This document shows, one piece after another, positions 8,193-16,721 of a DNA stretch of 64,000 nucleotides. The notes below the pieces were generated by a model, which was not told the DNA's origin, made no database searches, and saw nothing but the letters and a program-made list of their open reading frames with translations. The stretch comes from CAMPJM01 sp964440915 (GTDB taxonomy: Bacteria > Bacteroidota > Bacteroidia > Cytophagales > Cyclobacteriaceae). The stretch lies in NCBI GenBank assembly GCA_964440915.1, contig CAYTTV010000016.1:1-64000 (forward strand), in the 5' to 3' direction. Positions within the stretch are counted from its first letter, which is position 1. Each line of letters starts with the position of its first letter. Position numbers and translations under genes: made by a program.

Positions 8193-9914
8193 ATGAAAAG
8201 AAGGAAATTTTTAAAAAGAATCCCCATTCTTGCTGGAGCTTCATTTGCTTTGCAGGGAATTCCTATCAATGTCTTGGCTAAGAACAATGCATTTATGCGC
8301 TTGGCTGGGCAAAGCACCAACGACAAGGTCTTGGTAATTTTGAACTTGGATGGGGGAAATGATGGACTTAATACCTTCATTCCCATTGAGCAATACGACC
8401 ATTATTATAGCAGAAGGGCCAATATAGCCATCCCTGCCAAAAACAGCATCCGGAAATATATCCCATTGGACAGTACATTGCCATCTCCTGACCAAGTAGG
8501 GTTGCATCCAGATATGATGGGCGCCAAGATGTTGTATGACCAAGGAAGGATGGCAGTTGTGCAAGGGGTATCTTATAAAAACAACAATGGCTCTCATTTT
8601 AGGGGTAGGGATATATGGTTTATGGGCGGCGATTATGACGACTATCATTCTTCTGGGTGGGTAGGCCGTTACCTGAATCAGGAATACGCGCCCAAAAGCT
8701 ATCCTGCAGATTTTCCCCATGAAGACATGAAAGATCCGCTTGCAATTGAGCTAGGGAGTGATGTTTCTTTAGTTTTTCACCAAAGTGGCAATATTCCCAC
8801 TTCAATTTCTCTTGGTGGAGACCCAGAAGGTTTTGCTTCGTTGGTAAATAATTTGGAAGGGTTTTCCGATCAAGGAATCGACCCTAGGGGAAGACCGCCT
8901 GCCATTCTGAACAACTCACCCTATGAAAAGGAGTTGAACTGGATTTTGGGCTTAGAAGAAAAGTCTGAAGATTATGCCCAAAGGCTGTTGGAAGTATTCA
9001 AGGCTTCATCTGAGACCTCGATTACTTATCCCGAACGGTATCCATTTAATGCACCCAAAGGAATTGCCACCAACAGCCTTACCCCACAATTGCAACTTAT
9101 CGCTCGGCTTTTGGATGGAGGAGGTGCCGGCCGCGGCGTAAAAACCAAGGCTTTTATGGTGAAAATAGGAGGCTTCGATACACATGCAGAGCAAGCGGAA
9201 GGATATGATCCTACTATGGGCTATCACGCTGCATTGCTCCATCATGTCTCTTCTGCTATGAAGGCATTTCAAGACGACCTTCGCGCTAGAGGATTGGAAG
9301 ACCGTGTACTGACGGTTACCGTATCAGAATTTGGACGGAGAATAGGCTCCAACGGGAGTTATGGTACTGACCATGGCACGGGAGGGCCTGTCATGATTTT
9401 TGGGAAAGCAGCCAATGCAGGCGTGATCGGCACAAACCCTGACGTATCTAAAGATAATGTAGAAATGCAATTTGACTATCGTCAGATCTATGCTAATATC
9501 CTGAAAGATTGGATGGAAGTGGATCCCCAAAAAATAGAAAGCGAGATATTTTTTGGCAACTTTATAGATGGCCCTAACGAAGAAGGAGGACATTATGAAC
9601 CCCTTCCGCTGATCAAAGACATTATCACAGGCAGCAACAACTTCTTCTCAAGGCGTTTCCGCTTGCATGATTGTTTCCCCAATCCGGCGCATACGAACAC
9701 TGTTTTTTCATTTCAGATTAACACCCAAAGTCAAGTGCTTTTGAATATACTTGATCTCAAAGGTAATACGGTGAAAAAAGTGCTTCAAGAAACCCGAGAA
9801 CCTGGACTACATGAGGTAAACGCTTATGTTGGCGACCTTCCAGCCGGAGCCTACCTGTATCAAATAAAGGCAGGCGCATTGTCGGATACCAAAAAGTTAA
9901 TCGTGACTCGATAA
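8193..9914 (+). CDS. DUF1501 protein with Tat signal and T9SS type A sorting domain
   Basis: 573 residues. The N terminus MKRRKFLKRIPILAGASFALQG is a twin-arginine signal, so the protein probably crosses the inner membrane folded and perhaps metal-loaded. The DUF1501 core shows LVILNLDGGNDGLNTFIP, GLHPDMMGAKMLYDQGRMAVVQG, HFRGRDIWF, GGFDTHAEQ and VTVSEFGRRIGSNGSYGTDHGTGG, conserved blocks placed in the alkaline-phosphatase-like clan. The last about 85 residues (CFPNPAHTNTVFSFQIN, GLHEVNAYVGDLPAGAYLYQI) are a type A T9SS sorting domain, so the mature protein should reach the cell surface. It is sandwiched between DUF1800 and a barrel protein, with 49 and 19 bp spacers. Enzymatic activity is unknown. 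Confidence 0.93.
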   Translation: MKRRKFLKRIPILAGASFALQGIPINVLAKNNAFMRLAGQSTNDKVLVILNLDGGNDGLNTFIPIEQYDHYYSRRANIAIPAKNSIRKYIPLDSTLPSPDQVGLHPDMMGAKMLYDQGRMAVVQGVSYKNNNGSHFRGRDIWFMGGDYDDYHSSGWVGRYLNQEYAPKSYPADFPHEDMKDPLAIELGSDVSLVFHQSGNIPTSISLGGDPEGFASLVNNLEGFSDQGIDPRGRPPAILNNSPYEKELNWILGLEEKSEDYAQRLLEVFKASSETSITYPERYPFNAPKGIATNSLTPQLQLIARLLDGGGAGRGVKTKAFMVKIGGFDTHAEQAEGYDPTMGYHAALLHHVSSAMKAFQDDLRARGLEDRVLTVTVSEFGRRIGSNGSYGTDHGTGGPVMIFGKAANAGVIGTNPDVSKDNVEMQFDYRQIYANILKDWMEVDPQKIESEIFFGNFIDGPNEEGGHYEPLPLIKDIITGSNNFFSRRFRLHDCFPNPAHTNTVFSFQINTQSQVLLNILDLKGNTVKKVLQETREPGLHEVNAYVGDLPAGAYLYQIKAGALSDTKKLIVTR

Positions 9915-9933
9915 GAATATTAACAAAATAAGG

Positions 9934-10833
9934 ATGATTAAAAAATTGATAATTGTGCAATTTTTGATAGGCGCTCTGATTGCTTTTGCAACGGTGGAAA
10001 GCTATGCACAATTCAGGAACAATAAGCGGCCGGCCTATGCGGCTAAAAAGCCTAATAAGAAAAGCACTTTTCTAGATACACAATGGTGGTTGGGTTTGAG
10101 AACTGGCGTCAATTTAAGTGAAGCGGTTCCTGAAACACAATATGCTGTATATAGCCCCATCAACTACGAATCTCAAAACATAGAGAAGGCATACCAAGGC
10201 TACAAGAAGATGGGCATGCAGGCGGGCATAGAAGTCACCTTCTATCATAAAGGATTTTCGTTTTCGCTTCAGCCCAATTACAGAAGACAACAATTTATGT
10301 ACGAGAATCAGTACACATGGGTCAATCCTGCATTGCCGGATCAGTCATTGGAGCTTTACTATGAACAGGTCGTGAGTACGGATTACATTGATTTTCCGCT
10401 TTCTATTAAATACGATTTAATAAAGCAAGGGAAATGGCGACCCTTTGTTATGGTTGGGGCGTATTATGGCCTACTGGCAGGTGCCGATAAACGATTGTCC
10501 ATTTCGGGCAAAGACCAGGCTTCAGGAGGGGTAAATGCTTTCGAAGGGGAAACTTTGCAGGTTGGGGCCAATGAGCTTTTTATCAAATCCTCCGCTGGCC
10601 TATTGGGAGGATTGGGTGTCAACTATGACTTATGGAAAATAAGGGTCGTTTTCGATATCGCCTATCGCCATGGACTACACAACATCAGCAATACCAATAA
10701 TAGGTATGCCAACAATAGTTTGTCCGCACTAGGAGATACTATGGATGATATTACCGTGAACAACCTATCTTTTAACCTGGGTTTTCTTTTCCCCCTTCGG
10801 TTTATCAGCAAAGATTTTAACGCCATTGATTAA
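9934..10833 (+). CDS. Outer-membrane beta-barrel protein in the DUF1800/DUF1501 operon
   Basis: 299 residues. Signal peptide residues 1-25 end in TVESYAQ, then a basic linker with KRPAYAAKKPNKKST. The barrel part starts at WWLGLRTGVNLSE and continues with FYHKGFSFSLQPNYRRQQF, YIDFPLSIKYDLIKQGKWRPF, VGAYYGLLAGADK and FKIRVVFDIAYRHG-like strands, with a hydrophobic end LSFNLGFLFPLRF. It resembles the generic porin-family barrels of Bacteroidota. Only 19 bp separate it from the DUF1501 gene and 20 bp from the following lipoprotein gene, so the four are very likely one transcript. Possible role as an outer-membrane anchor or channel for the DUF1501 product is inference from context. Confidence 0.8.
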   Translation: MIKKLIIVQFLIGALIAFATVESYAQFRNNKRPAYAAKKPNKKSTFLDTQWWLGLRTGVNLSEAVPETQYAVYSPINYESQNIEKAYQGYKKMGMQAGIEVTFYHKGFSFSLQPNYRRQQFMYENQYTWVNPALPDQSLELYYEQVVSTDYIDFPLSIKYDLIKQGKWRPFVMVGAYYGLLAGADKRLSISGKDQASGGVNAFEGETLQVGANELFIKSSAGLLGGLGVNYDLWKIRVVFDIAYRHGLHNISNTNNRYANNSLSALGDTMDDITVNNLSFNLGFLFPLRFISKDFNAID

Positions 10834-10853
10834 CAGTTTTATAACTGAAATAG

Positions 10854-12080
10854 ATGAATATGAAGCGATTTCCATTCGGTTTTTTTTCAATAAGGAAATA
10901 CTTTTTCCTCTTGTGTACATTTCTGGCCATGGGTTGCGATATTGGCGACAATGTGATCAGCAAAGAAGCTAGCTTCCTGAGAATTTATGATGACAGTCAA
11001 TTTGACGGCTCGTATATCCCGTTGGACATACAGCAGACCGAGGACGATGGTTACTTAATCCTTGCCGGCAAAAGAATAGAGGAGTCCAATTTCATAGGAA
11101 TACAAGTGCTTAAATTGGATAAGGAGGGCGGCTTTGAAGGTGTTACTACAATAGAAACTGAATATGTTCATCCTGTAAGCAACTTCTTAAAGACTGAGGA
11201 AGGTTATTTCTTTTTCTGTATGCATGCCATAAGCTTGCAAGCCCATATCATGGCCATAGATGAAGATGGAGTGTTGCTCTCCGCAACACCTGTGCCCAAT
11301 ACTTACTACCCTTTGGCTGCAGGATTGGCCGATAATGGAAAATTTATCCTACAAAGCTATGATAATATGGAAAAGCAAAGCGTGGTGGCTATTGTGGGAG
11401 CTGATGGGAAAATAGGAGCGAAGCAAGGATTCGGGATCGGTGCAGGTGAGGAAGTGGAGAAGCCCATAATCGAACATTTTACCCGAACGGGACGACAGCT
11501 GCCTTTTCGTGCGGGTAAAGCTTCAAACGGTATGTTTTATTTTAATGGATTCTTCAATTATACCTTTTCATTACTATTTACCAACCTTAATAATGCTAGC
11601 CCTAGCGGTGTGGTGCAAGGTCAACAGGACGATGGCGGCATGAGTGCTGTTCTGCCCCTAGGTGGAGGTAAGTTTGCAGCTGCTCGATTTAATTTTGGAG
11701 ACAATTACATATTGCCACATGTTGATATTGCCACACAAGGCATTTCCTCAAGCGTTGACCTCGTTGGGCTTTCTGTGCCCGAACTGGCACCCGATGCCAA
11801 AGTGGTACTCAAGGAAGTCGTGGTGAATGGAAAGGCGACTGTTTTGTATGCAACCAATACTAAAAGTGGCCAGATTTTACTTTTGGCCTATGATGCCCTC
11901 TCTGGAGAGCTACTAGGCACACGATATTTGGGATTTTCCAATCCATATGAAATTGCAGGTTTTATACAGACAAAAGATGATGGACTAGCGGTAGCAGCGC
12001 TCACCTATGTGGCCGGAAGATTTCCTAGGGTTTGTCTTATAAAGTTGTCAAAGGATGAATTGGCTGATTTAGGAAGTTAA
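10854..12080 (+). CDS. Lipoprotein with propeller-like repeats, unknown function
   Basis: 408 residues. The N terminus has a basic and hydrophobic stretch and a lipobox, FLAMGC, with Cys28 as the probable lipidated residue. The mature part shows spaced motifs such as DIQQTEDDGYLILAGKRI, LKTEEGYFFFC, LADNGKFILQSYD, VLPLGGGKFAAARF and QTKDDGLAVAALTYVAG. This recurring 'DDGY-hydrophobic-AG' pattern is typical of beta-propeller repeats in Bacteroidota surface proteins. It is the last gene of the DUF1800/DUF1501 operon, so it may be a surface lipoprotein partner of the secreted DUF1501 product. Function is not known. Confidence 0.75.
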   Translation: MNMKRFPFGFFSIRKYFFLLCTFLAMGCDIGDNVISKEASFLRIYDDSQFDGSYIPLDIQQTEDDGYLILAGKRIEESNFIGIQVLKLDKEGGFEGVTTIETEYVHPVSNFLKTEEGYFFFCMHAISLQAHIMAIDEDGVLLSATPVPNTYYPLAAGLADNGKFILQSYDNMEKQSVVAIVGADGKIGAKQGFGIGAGEEVEKPIIEHFTRTGRQLPFRAGKASNGMFYFNGFFNYTFSLLFTNLNNASPSGVVQGQQDDGGMSAVLPLGGGKFAAARFNFGDNYILPHVDIATQGISSSVDLVGLSVPELAPDAKVVLKEVVVNGKATVLYATNTKSGQILLLAYDALSGELLGTRYLGFSNPYEIAGFIQTKDDGLAVAALTYVAGRFPRVCLIKLSKDELADLGS

Positions 12081-12132
12081 GACAATTTCAATAAGCAAAG
12101 GCAATTGGCAGTAAACGGGGGCAATAATAGTA

Positions 12133-12146
12133 GGCAATAGGAAATT
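12133..12146. repeat. Dispersed intergenic repeat fragment
   Basis: GGCAATAGGAAATT here matches GGCAATAGGAAAAT at 610-623. The surrounding 12085-12170 is rich in GGCAAT words (GGCAATTGGCAGTAA, GGCAATAATAGTAGG). The pattern looks like a decayed short-period repeat, not a gene. Confidence 0.4.
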
Positions 12147-12205
12147 CACAATAGCGGTGGAAATGACGATTGCAAAAGGGTAGTTTTGAATAACGCAAGA
12201 ATATA

Positions 12206-12234
12206 AGGGTTCCTGGATGCAGTCTAGGAACCCT
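12206..12234. terminator. Hairpin between convergent genes, probable terminator
   Basis: AGGGTTCCT at 12206-12214 pairs perfectly with AGGAACCCT at 12226-12234 around an 11-base loop, and flanking TATA bases can extend the stem. It lies after the lipoprotein gene (stop 12080) and directly before the stop of the minus-strand gene at 12244, as expected for a shared terminator. T runs are weak on both sides. Confidence 0.6.
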
Positions 12235-12243
12235 ATATATTTA

Positions 12244-12555
12244 TCAGAGCTTATCAATTACAGCTTTTGCCATAACAATAGCTTTTTCTTTCATTATTTC
12301 ATGATCTTGGACAACAAATTCGTAAAAAGGTCCTCCATCTTTCAGTTGCATTACCCTGTAGTTGGTGTTTACATAAAATATATAGCCCTTATACAAAACC
12401 CTTAATTGGCCATGGCCAAGCTTAGTCCACGTCGCTCGTTCTCCCACATTACTTACTTCTTCTATTTCATATTGACTATAGACCGACTCGTTTTGAGATT
12501 CCCAATCCTGCTCTGCTTGGTCATTGCTTACTTTCCCTTTTGTAGAAAAGTTTAG
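12244..12555 (-). CDS. Hypothetical protein, 5' end lost in assembly gap (partial)
   Basis: The minus-strand frame is open from the stop at 12244 through 12555 and enters the run of N, so the start is unknown. The 103 visible residues begin LNFSTKGKVSNDQAEQDWE and end MKEKAIVMAKAVIDKL. A GTG at 12447 could be mistaken for the start, but the 36 residues upstream of it (DWESQNESVYSQYEIEEVS) look like ordinary coding sequence in the same frame. The C-terminal half alternates short strands (LRVLYKGYIFYVNTNYRVMQL) before a terminal helix. No family is recognised. Confidence 0.6.
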   Translation of the reverse strand, partial: LNFSTKGKVSNDQAEQDWESQNESVYSQYEIEEVSNVGERATWTKLGHGQLRVLYKGYIFYVNTNYRVMQLKDGGPFYEFVVQDHEIMKEKAIVMAKAVIDKL

Positions 12556-12655
12556 NNNNNNNNNNNNNNNNNNNNNNNNNNNNNNNNNNNNNNNNNNNNN
12601 NNNNNNNNNNNNNNNNNNNNNNNNNNNNNNNNNNNNNNNNNNNNNNNNNNNNNNN
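12556..12655. other. Assembly gap of 100 N
   Basis: Exactly 100 undetermined bases, the customary length for a scaffold gap of unknown size. The true distance between the flanking genes is therefore unknown, and the start of the gene at 12244-12555 lies in or beyond it. Confidence 0.98.
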
Positions 12656-12680
12656 TTTTCCTCTAGTAACGCTCATTTGT

Positions 12681-13142
12681 TCATTTGAAATAGTTTTTAT
12701 AGGTATTTAAATACTGCTCCAAATCGTTAATTGCATGAGCTTCATCGCTAGCTTGATCTAAGCCATCAATTTTTTCTTTCAGGGGATGGAGGTAGTTATG
12801 CAGTTGATTGTGCGACTCGCCTTTCATAGTGCATTTTTGTAAAACGGTATTAAACTCGCTTCTGAGATCCTTTTGCAATGCCTTGAGATCGGTAGACGCA
12901 TTCGCATCTTCCTTGGATACTAAGACCAACATATTGTCAATGCCTTCATTGGTTTCAGGGTTTGCTTCCCACCTTTCACCGTTGTTCAGCTCAACCGATC
13001 CTCCATCTTCAGTGTGCTCTTCATGGTGATGGTGTTCCTGATGATCATGATGGGCATGGTCGTTTTCTTCCTTTTTATTTCCTGTACAGGCCGAGGCAAA
13101 GATAAAAATGAGGAGGAGGGATGTTAAAGTAATTTGTTTCAT
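12681..13142 (-). CDS. Histidine-rich lipoprotein, putative metal binding
   Basis: 153 residues from ATG 13142. A longer frame from 13187 adds 15 residues with no signal character. The lipobox ASAC places the lipidated Cys at residue 19. Residues 28-45 hold nine histidines with Asp and Glu (NDHAHHDHQEHHHHEEHTE), a likely low-affinity binding patch for Zn, Cu or Ni. After GGSVELNNGERWEANPETNEG comes a helical domain with KCTMKGESHNQLHNYLHPL, in which one Cys, one Met and several His may form a second site. I recall similar lipoproteins in other Bacteroidota with this CTMxGExHNQLH block, without an established function. The neighbours are dinB upstream and the assembly gap downstream, which say little. 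Confidence 0.72.
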   Translation of the reverse strand: MKQITLTSLLLIFIFASACTGNKKEENDHAHHDHQEHHHHEEHTEDGGSVELNNGERWEANPETNEGIDNMLVLVSKEDANASTDLKALQKDLRSEFNTVLQKCTMKGESHNQLHNYLHPLKEKIDGLDQASDEAHAINDLEQYLNTYKNYFK

Positions 13143-13221
13143 GATAAGTTGATTCAATTTGAAATAAGCTATAATATTTGGATCCATTGGATTAACGGTA
13201 TTGGGTAGGCAAGGTTTTCAT

Positions 13222-14286
13222 TTAAAAATCCAATGATAGTTGATAATCGTTGTGCATAAAATTGGACAATGAAACGCCCAGCAGTCGTACGCCTTTTTCT
13301 GGAGGGTTAAATGCTAGCAGCAAATCCTCCAATGTAGCTACCATATCATTTCTGTTTAAAATCAAATTTGGTTTTGTCTTGCTTCTTGAAACTATTTCAA
13401 AATCGTTGTATTTTATTTTAAGGGTAATGGTCTTTCCTATGACTTTAGCCTTTTCGATCCTGGGGAGCAGTATGTCTACAATTTCCAATGCCTCTTTTTT
13501 GATTTCGGCATGTGTGAATAAGTCTTGTGGAAAGGTGTTTTCTGCACTAATTGATTTTCTGACTCTATTGGGGTTTACCGGTCTGTCATCTATCCCTCTG
13601 GCAATATAATAGTAATACCTTCCGGACTTTCCAAAGTGCTTTACCAAAGTGGGAAGTTCCAGCGATTTTAGATCGGCGCCGTTAAAAACTTTCAGTGCTT
13701 TCATCTTTTCAGCTGTTACTTTCCCTATTCCATAAAACTTCTCTATGGGCAGTGCTGCTATAAAGCCTTCTGCTCTTTCAGGATGAATAAGGGTGAGGCC
13801 GTTCGGCTTACGCCATCCTGAAGCAGTCTTTGCGAGAAACTTATTATAAGAAACCCCAGCGGAAGCGGTCAACGTTGTGGCTGCTTCAATAGCATTTTTT
13901 ATCTCCTTTGCGATAAGCATGGCAGAGTCAAGCTGCTTTTTGTTGTCAGTCACATCCAAGTAGGCTTCGTCTAACGATAAAGGCTCCACAAGGTCGGTAT
14001 ATTCTAAGAAGATTTTCCGGATCTGTTGAGAAACTGCCTTATATACTTCAAAGCGGGCTGGTACAAATATTAGATGAGGACACTTTTTGGCCGCAATGGC
14101 AGAGGGCATGGCGGAGTAGACGCCAAACTTTCGTGCTTCATAACTTGCCGCTGCCACCACACCTCTTTTGCTTCCACTTCCTACGGCTATGGGCTTTCCT
14201 TTCAGGGCTGGAAAATCCCGTTGCTCAACAGAAGCAAAGAATGCATCCATGTCTATGTGGATTATTTTACGGAATTCTCCTGTCAT
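13222..14286 (-). CDS. dinB: DNA polymerase IV (Y family)
   Basis: 354 residues, full length for the family. It copies damaged templates without proofreading. Palm motifs are HIDMDAFFASVE (Asp12, with Phe17 at the steric-gate position) and LSLDEAYLDV (Asp106, Glu107), giving the three metal-binding acidic residues. The helix-hairpin-helix segment GIGKVTAEKMKALKV follows, then a little-finger domain. The protein ends in QLSLDF, a good match to the beta-clamp-binding motif, so it should be recruited to the replisome clamp. I see no obvious LexA-type operator upstream. Start MTGEFRKI is the only reasonable one. Confidence 0.96.
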   Translation of the reverse strand: MTGEFRKIIHIDMDAFFASVEQRDFPALKGKPIAVGSGSKRGVVAAASYEARKFGVYSAMPSAIAAKKCPHLIFVPARFEVYKAVSQQIRKIFLEYTDLVEPLSLDEAYLDVTDNKKQLDSAMLIAKEIKNAIEAATTLTASAGVSYNKFLAKTASGWRKPNGLTLIHPERAEGFIAALPIEKFYGIGKVTAEKMKALKVFNGADLKSLELPTLVKHFGKSGRYYYYIARGIDDRPVNPNRVRKSISAENTFPQDLFTHAEIKKEALEIVDILLPRIEKAKVIGKTITLKIKYNDFEIVSRSKTKPNLILNRNDMVATLEDLLLAFNPPEKGVRLLGVSLSNFMHNDYQLSLDF

Positions 14287-14516
14287 ATGCCTGGATCAAG
14301 AAGTGTGTAAAAATACTCAAAATGTGGCTGGAGTAAAAATCGGATAGGGCCTATCGATAAACCTGTGGGCAATAAAATAAGGTTAATGAGGTTGATATTA
14401 ACAGCACTTTCTCCATATAAAAAGCACTTGTGTTAAGGATTTTAAGCTTAAAATAAATGTTGGCATTAAAATATTCCCCAACTTGCACTATGTTTTCAAG
14501 AAGGGAAAATTAGGGC

Positions 14517-14523
14517 TACTTTG
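14517..14523 (+). promoter_or_regulatory. Possible -7 box for the M20 peptidase gene
   Basis: TACTTTG is one base short of the phylum consensus TAnnTTTG and lies 29 bases before the TTG start at 14553. No -33 TTTG is seen at the right distance, so support is weak. Confidence 0.25.
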
Positions 14524-14552
14524 TATCATTAAACAAATTTCTCATCATTATC

Positions 14553-16028
14553 TTGCTGCACCGAATTAACCATAAAAGTATCTGTACAGTACTCTTGCCA
14601 TTACTATTGGTGGCATCGATTCAATTTCCTTCCTTTTCCATTCCCCATGATTCTACACGAGCCGAAATCAGTAGGGCCGCTTTATTGCTTTCCCAATACC
14701 TTCAGATTCCGAGTATTTCAGGTGACGAGCTCGAGGCAGGACAGTTTTTAGCCGGGGTCTGTGCTGAAAATGGTTTGGAGATAGAGTATTTTACGGTAGA
14801 GAAAGATAGCTATAATTTTGCGGCATCTTTATACCCGCTCAGCTTAGGAAAACCTAATATTATACTAATCAATCATATAGATGTGGTTCCTGAAGGCGAC
14901 ACAGCTATGTGGACGTATCCTCCTTATGCCGGAACGATTGCAGATGGGCATGTTTGGGGAAGGGGTGCAATTGATGCAAAGGGCTTGGGCATCATGCAAC
15001 TGAAGGCGATGTTGTCGTTAAAGGATGCTGCTGATACGGCCGATTTTCCTTTTAATGTAACGTTATTGTCCGTTTCAGGAGAAGAAGTTGGCGGCCAGAA
15101 TGGGGCAGGGATTATTGTGCAATATTTTTTGGATTATCTAAATCCCATTGTTGTTTTTGGAGAAGGCGGATCGGGGCTTAAGGAAGTTTTGACAAACAGG
15201 CCTCAGGTAGCCTTTTATGGGATTTCTGTAGCAGAGAAAAGGCCACTATGGATACAACTGGAACTGCAGCATGTAACCTTTGGACATGGCGCTACCCCGG
15301 CTCCGGCATATGCCAATAAATCTATGATCGAGGCCCTTACCAGAATCAATAGCCGTAAATTGAGACTTGAGTTTGATAAAAGTAACAGGCTTATGTTTAG
15401 AGAATTGGGAAGGGCGGTTGGAGGCGTCCAAGGCTTCTTCGTTAGGCGGATTAACTGGGTTTTGTTTTCGCCCTTTGTAAAGTCCTACCTCAAGAAGAAC
15501 CCTTTGTATAAAGCTTTGGTAACGAATACGATAACGATTACCAACTTATACAATCCGCCCGGGCCGCCCAATAAGATAGCCAGCACAGCAAGTGCTATAT
15601 TGGATTGCAGGCTTTTGCCTGGCACGAGTGAAAAGTCATTCTTGCGCTACCTGACCAACTTAATTGATGATCCCAATATTGAGATTAAGGTATTGAATAA
15701 CAACAGTATTTCAGGGGGCTTCTCTAAGCCCAATGTTTTTTATGATGCTATGGAAGAGGCTATTCTTTCGCACGATCCTAGGGCAGAGGTGGTGCCGCTT
15801 TTATTTCCGGCTTCCACCGACAACAGCTATTTTAGACATCATGACATACCTACTTATGGTATCATCCCAGCGCTTATCACACAAGAAATGATTGCCAATA
15901 TCCATAGCATTGATGAGAAGATAAGTATAGAGGCACTCGAACAAGGCATTGCTATTTATTCCACTTTTTTACGCAATGTAATGGAAATGGATGAAAGAAG
16001 TTATGAGAAGCTTTTAGCCGACTTATAA
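14553..16028 (+). CDS. M20 family metallopeptidase, exported
   Basis: 491 residues. It probably hydrolyses small peptides or N-acyl amino acids. The frame starts with TTG at 14553, and no in-frame ATG precedes the signal-like segment CTVLLPLLLVASIQFPSFS, so I accept TTG with caution. Zinc ligands are visible in LINHIDVVPEG (His, Asp), WGRGAIDAKGLG (Asp) and LLSVSGEEVGGQNGAG (Glu-Glu, catalytic base and ligand), and near the C terminus in PASTDNSYFRHHDIPTYG (His). The central insert is the dimerisation lid. It is followed by a hairpin shared with the convergent DinB-fold gene. Substrate is not predictable. Confidence 0.88.
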   Translation: MLHRINHKSICTVLLPLLLVASIQFPSFSIPHDSTRAEISRAALLLSQYLQIPSISGDELEAGQFLAGVCAENGLEIEYFTVEKDSYNFAASLYPLSLGKPNIILINHIDVVPEGDTAMWTYPPYAGTIADGHVWGRGAIDAKGLGIMQLKAMLSLKDAADTADFPFNVTLLSVSGEEVGGQNGAGIIVQYFLDYLNPIVVFGEGGSGLKEVLTNRPQVAFYGISVAEKRPLWIQLELQHVTFGHGATPAPAYANKSMIEALTRINSRKLRLEFDKSNRLMFRELGRAVGGVQGFFVRRINWVLFSPFVKSYLKKNPLYKALVTNTITITNLYNPPGPPNKIASTASAILDCRLLPGTSEKSFLRYLTNLIDDPNIEIKVLNNNSISGGFSKPNVFYDAMEEAILSHDPRAEVVPLLFPASTDNSYFRHHDIPTYGIIPALITQEMIANIHSIDEKISIEALEQGIAIYSTFLRNVMEMDERSYEKLLADL

Positions 16029-16048
16029 CGCAATATAGAGGTATAAAA

Positions 16049-16076
16049 TAGAGCTTCCAGCAAATAGGAAGCTCTA
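16049..16076. terminator. Hairpin terminator between convergent genes
   Basis: TAGAGCTTCC at 16049-16058 pairs perfectly with GGAAGCTCTA at 16067-16076 across an 8-base loop. Read on the minus strand the stem is followed by TTTTAT, so it fits best as the terminator of the DinB-fold gene whose stop is at 16090. Confidence 0.65.
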
Positions 16077-16089
16077 GAGACAATGCAGT

Positions 16090-16614
16090 TTACTCTCCTT
16101 GATTGCTCCAAGGGGGTGTGATATCGTTCATCCTTGCATAGGCGATCAATTGTCCGAGATGTTCATTGGAATGGAACATCAGAATAAGAACAGAAGACAT
16201 ATTGGTAAACTCTCCTGGAAAGGGATAAGTGACTTTAGTGGCTAACTCGTTTTCAGGGGTTGCCATTACCGCTTTTTGAGCAAATTCAAAAGATGACTTC
16301 AGTTCTGCCAAGATCTCCTCCTTGGTGTTCAGCTCTTTTTCCAAATTCTGCATGTTTATGTTTTTTGGCACCTCTGCTCCTAGCTGTGATGCAAAAAAGT
16401 AATTGCTCGAAATGGTGTGGGCAAAGACTTCGGCAATGGATCTTGTGCTTGATTCTGGGCGCCAATCATATTGGTCAGCAGGAATAGCTTCTGCCAGTTG
16501 AACAAACTTCCCAGCAGTGAAGGAGATAAAGCCGTTGACTTCATTTTGAAGCTGACCTTGCGACCAAGCATTAAAGGAGATCAAAAAAGTAAGGATGAAA
16601 ACTATTTTTTTCAT
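16090..16614 (-). CDS. DinB-superfamily four-helix protein, exported
   Basis: 174 residues with a signal peptide (MKKIVFILTFLISFNAWSQ). The mature part is helical: FISFTAGKFVQLAEAIPADQYDWRPESSTRSIAEVFAHTISSN, later VLILMFHSNEHLGQLIAYARMNDITPPW. The pattern DWRP, then an AHT histidine, and a second HxxEHLGQ pair is the metal-binding layout of the DinB/DUF664-type fold, a family named after B. subtilis DinB and unrelated to the polymerase at 13222-14286. Many members are thiol-dependent transferases, others are unassigned. The secretion signal suggests a periplasmic role. No operon partner. Confidence 0.82.
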   Translation of the reverse strand: MKKIVFILTFLISFNAWSQGQLQNEVNGFISFTAGKFVQLAEAIPADQYDWRPESSTRSIAEVFAHTISSNYFFASQLGAEVPKNINMQNLEKELNTKEEILAELKSSFEFAQKAVMATPENELATKVTYPFPGEFTNMSSVLILMFHSNEHLGQLIAYARMNDITPPWSNQGE

Positions 16615-16721
16615 GGTTTTAGTGGTTTGGATTAATTTAAAAATCTCGTTTAAGGTAAGGAAAATATTTGTTTTTTCATCTATTATTACCTATTTATGAT
16701 GACTTAAACCAAACACGAATT

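Noticed and set aside
16090..16614. DinB-fold protein as a SOS or lesion-bypass protein
   Set aside because: The shared name with DNA polymerase IV is historical. This is an exported four-helix protein, with no polymerase motif.
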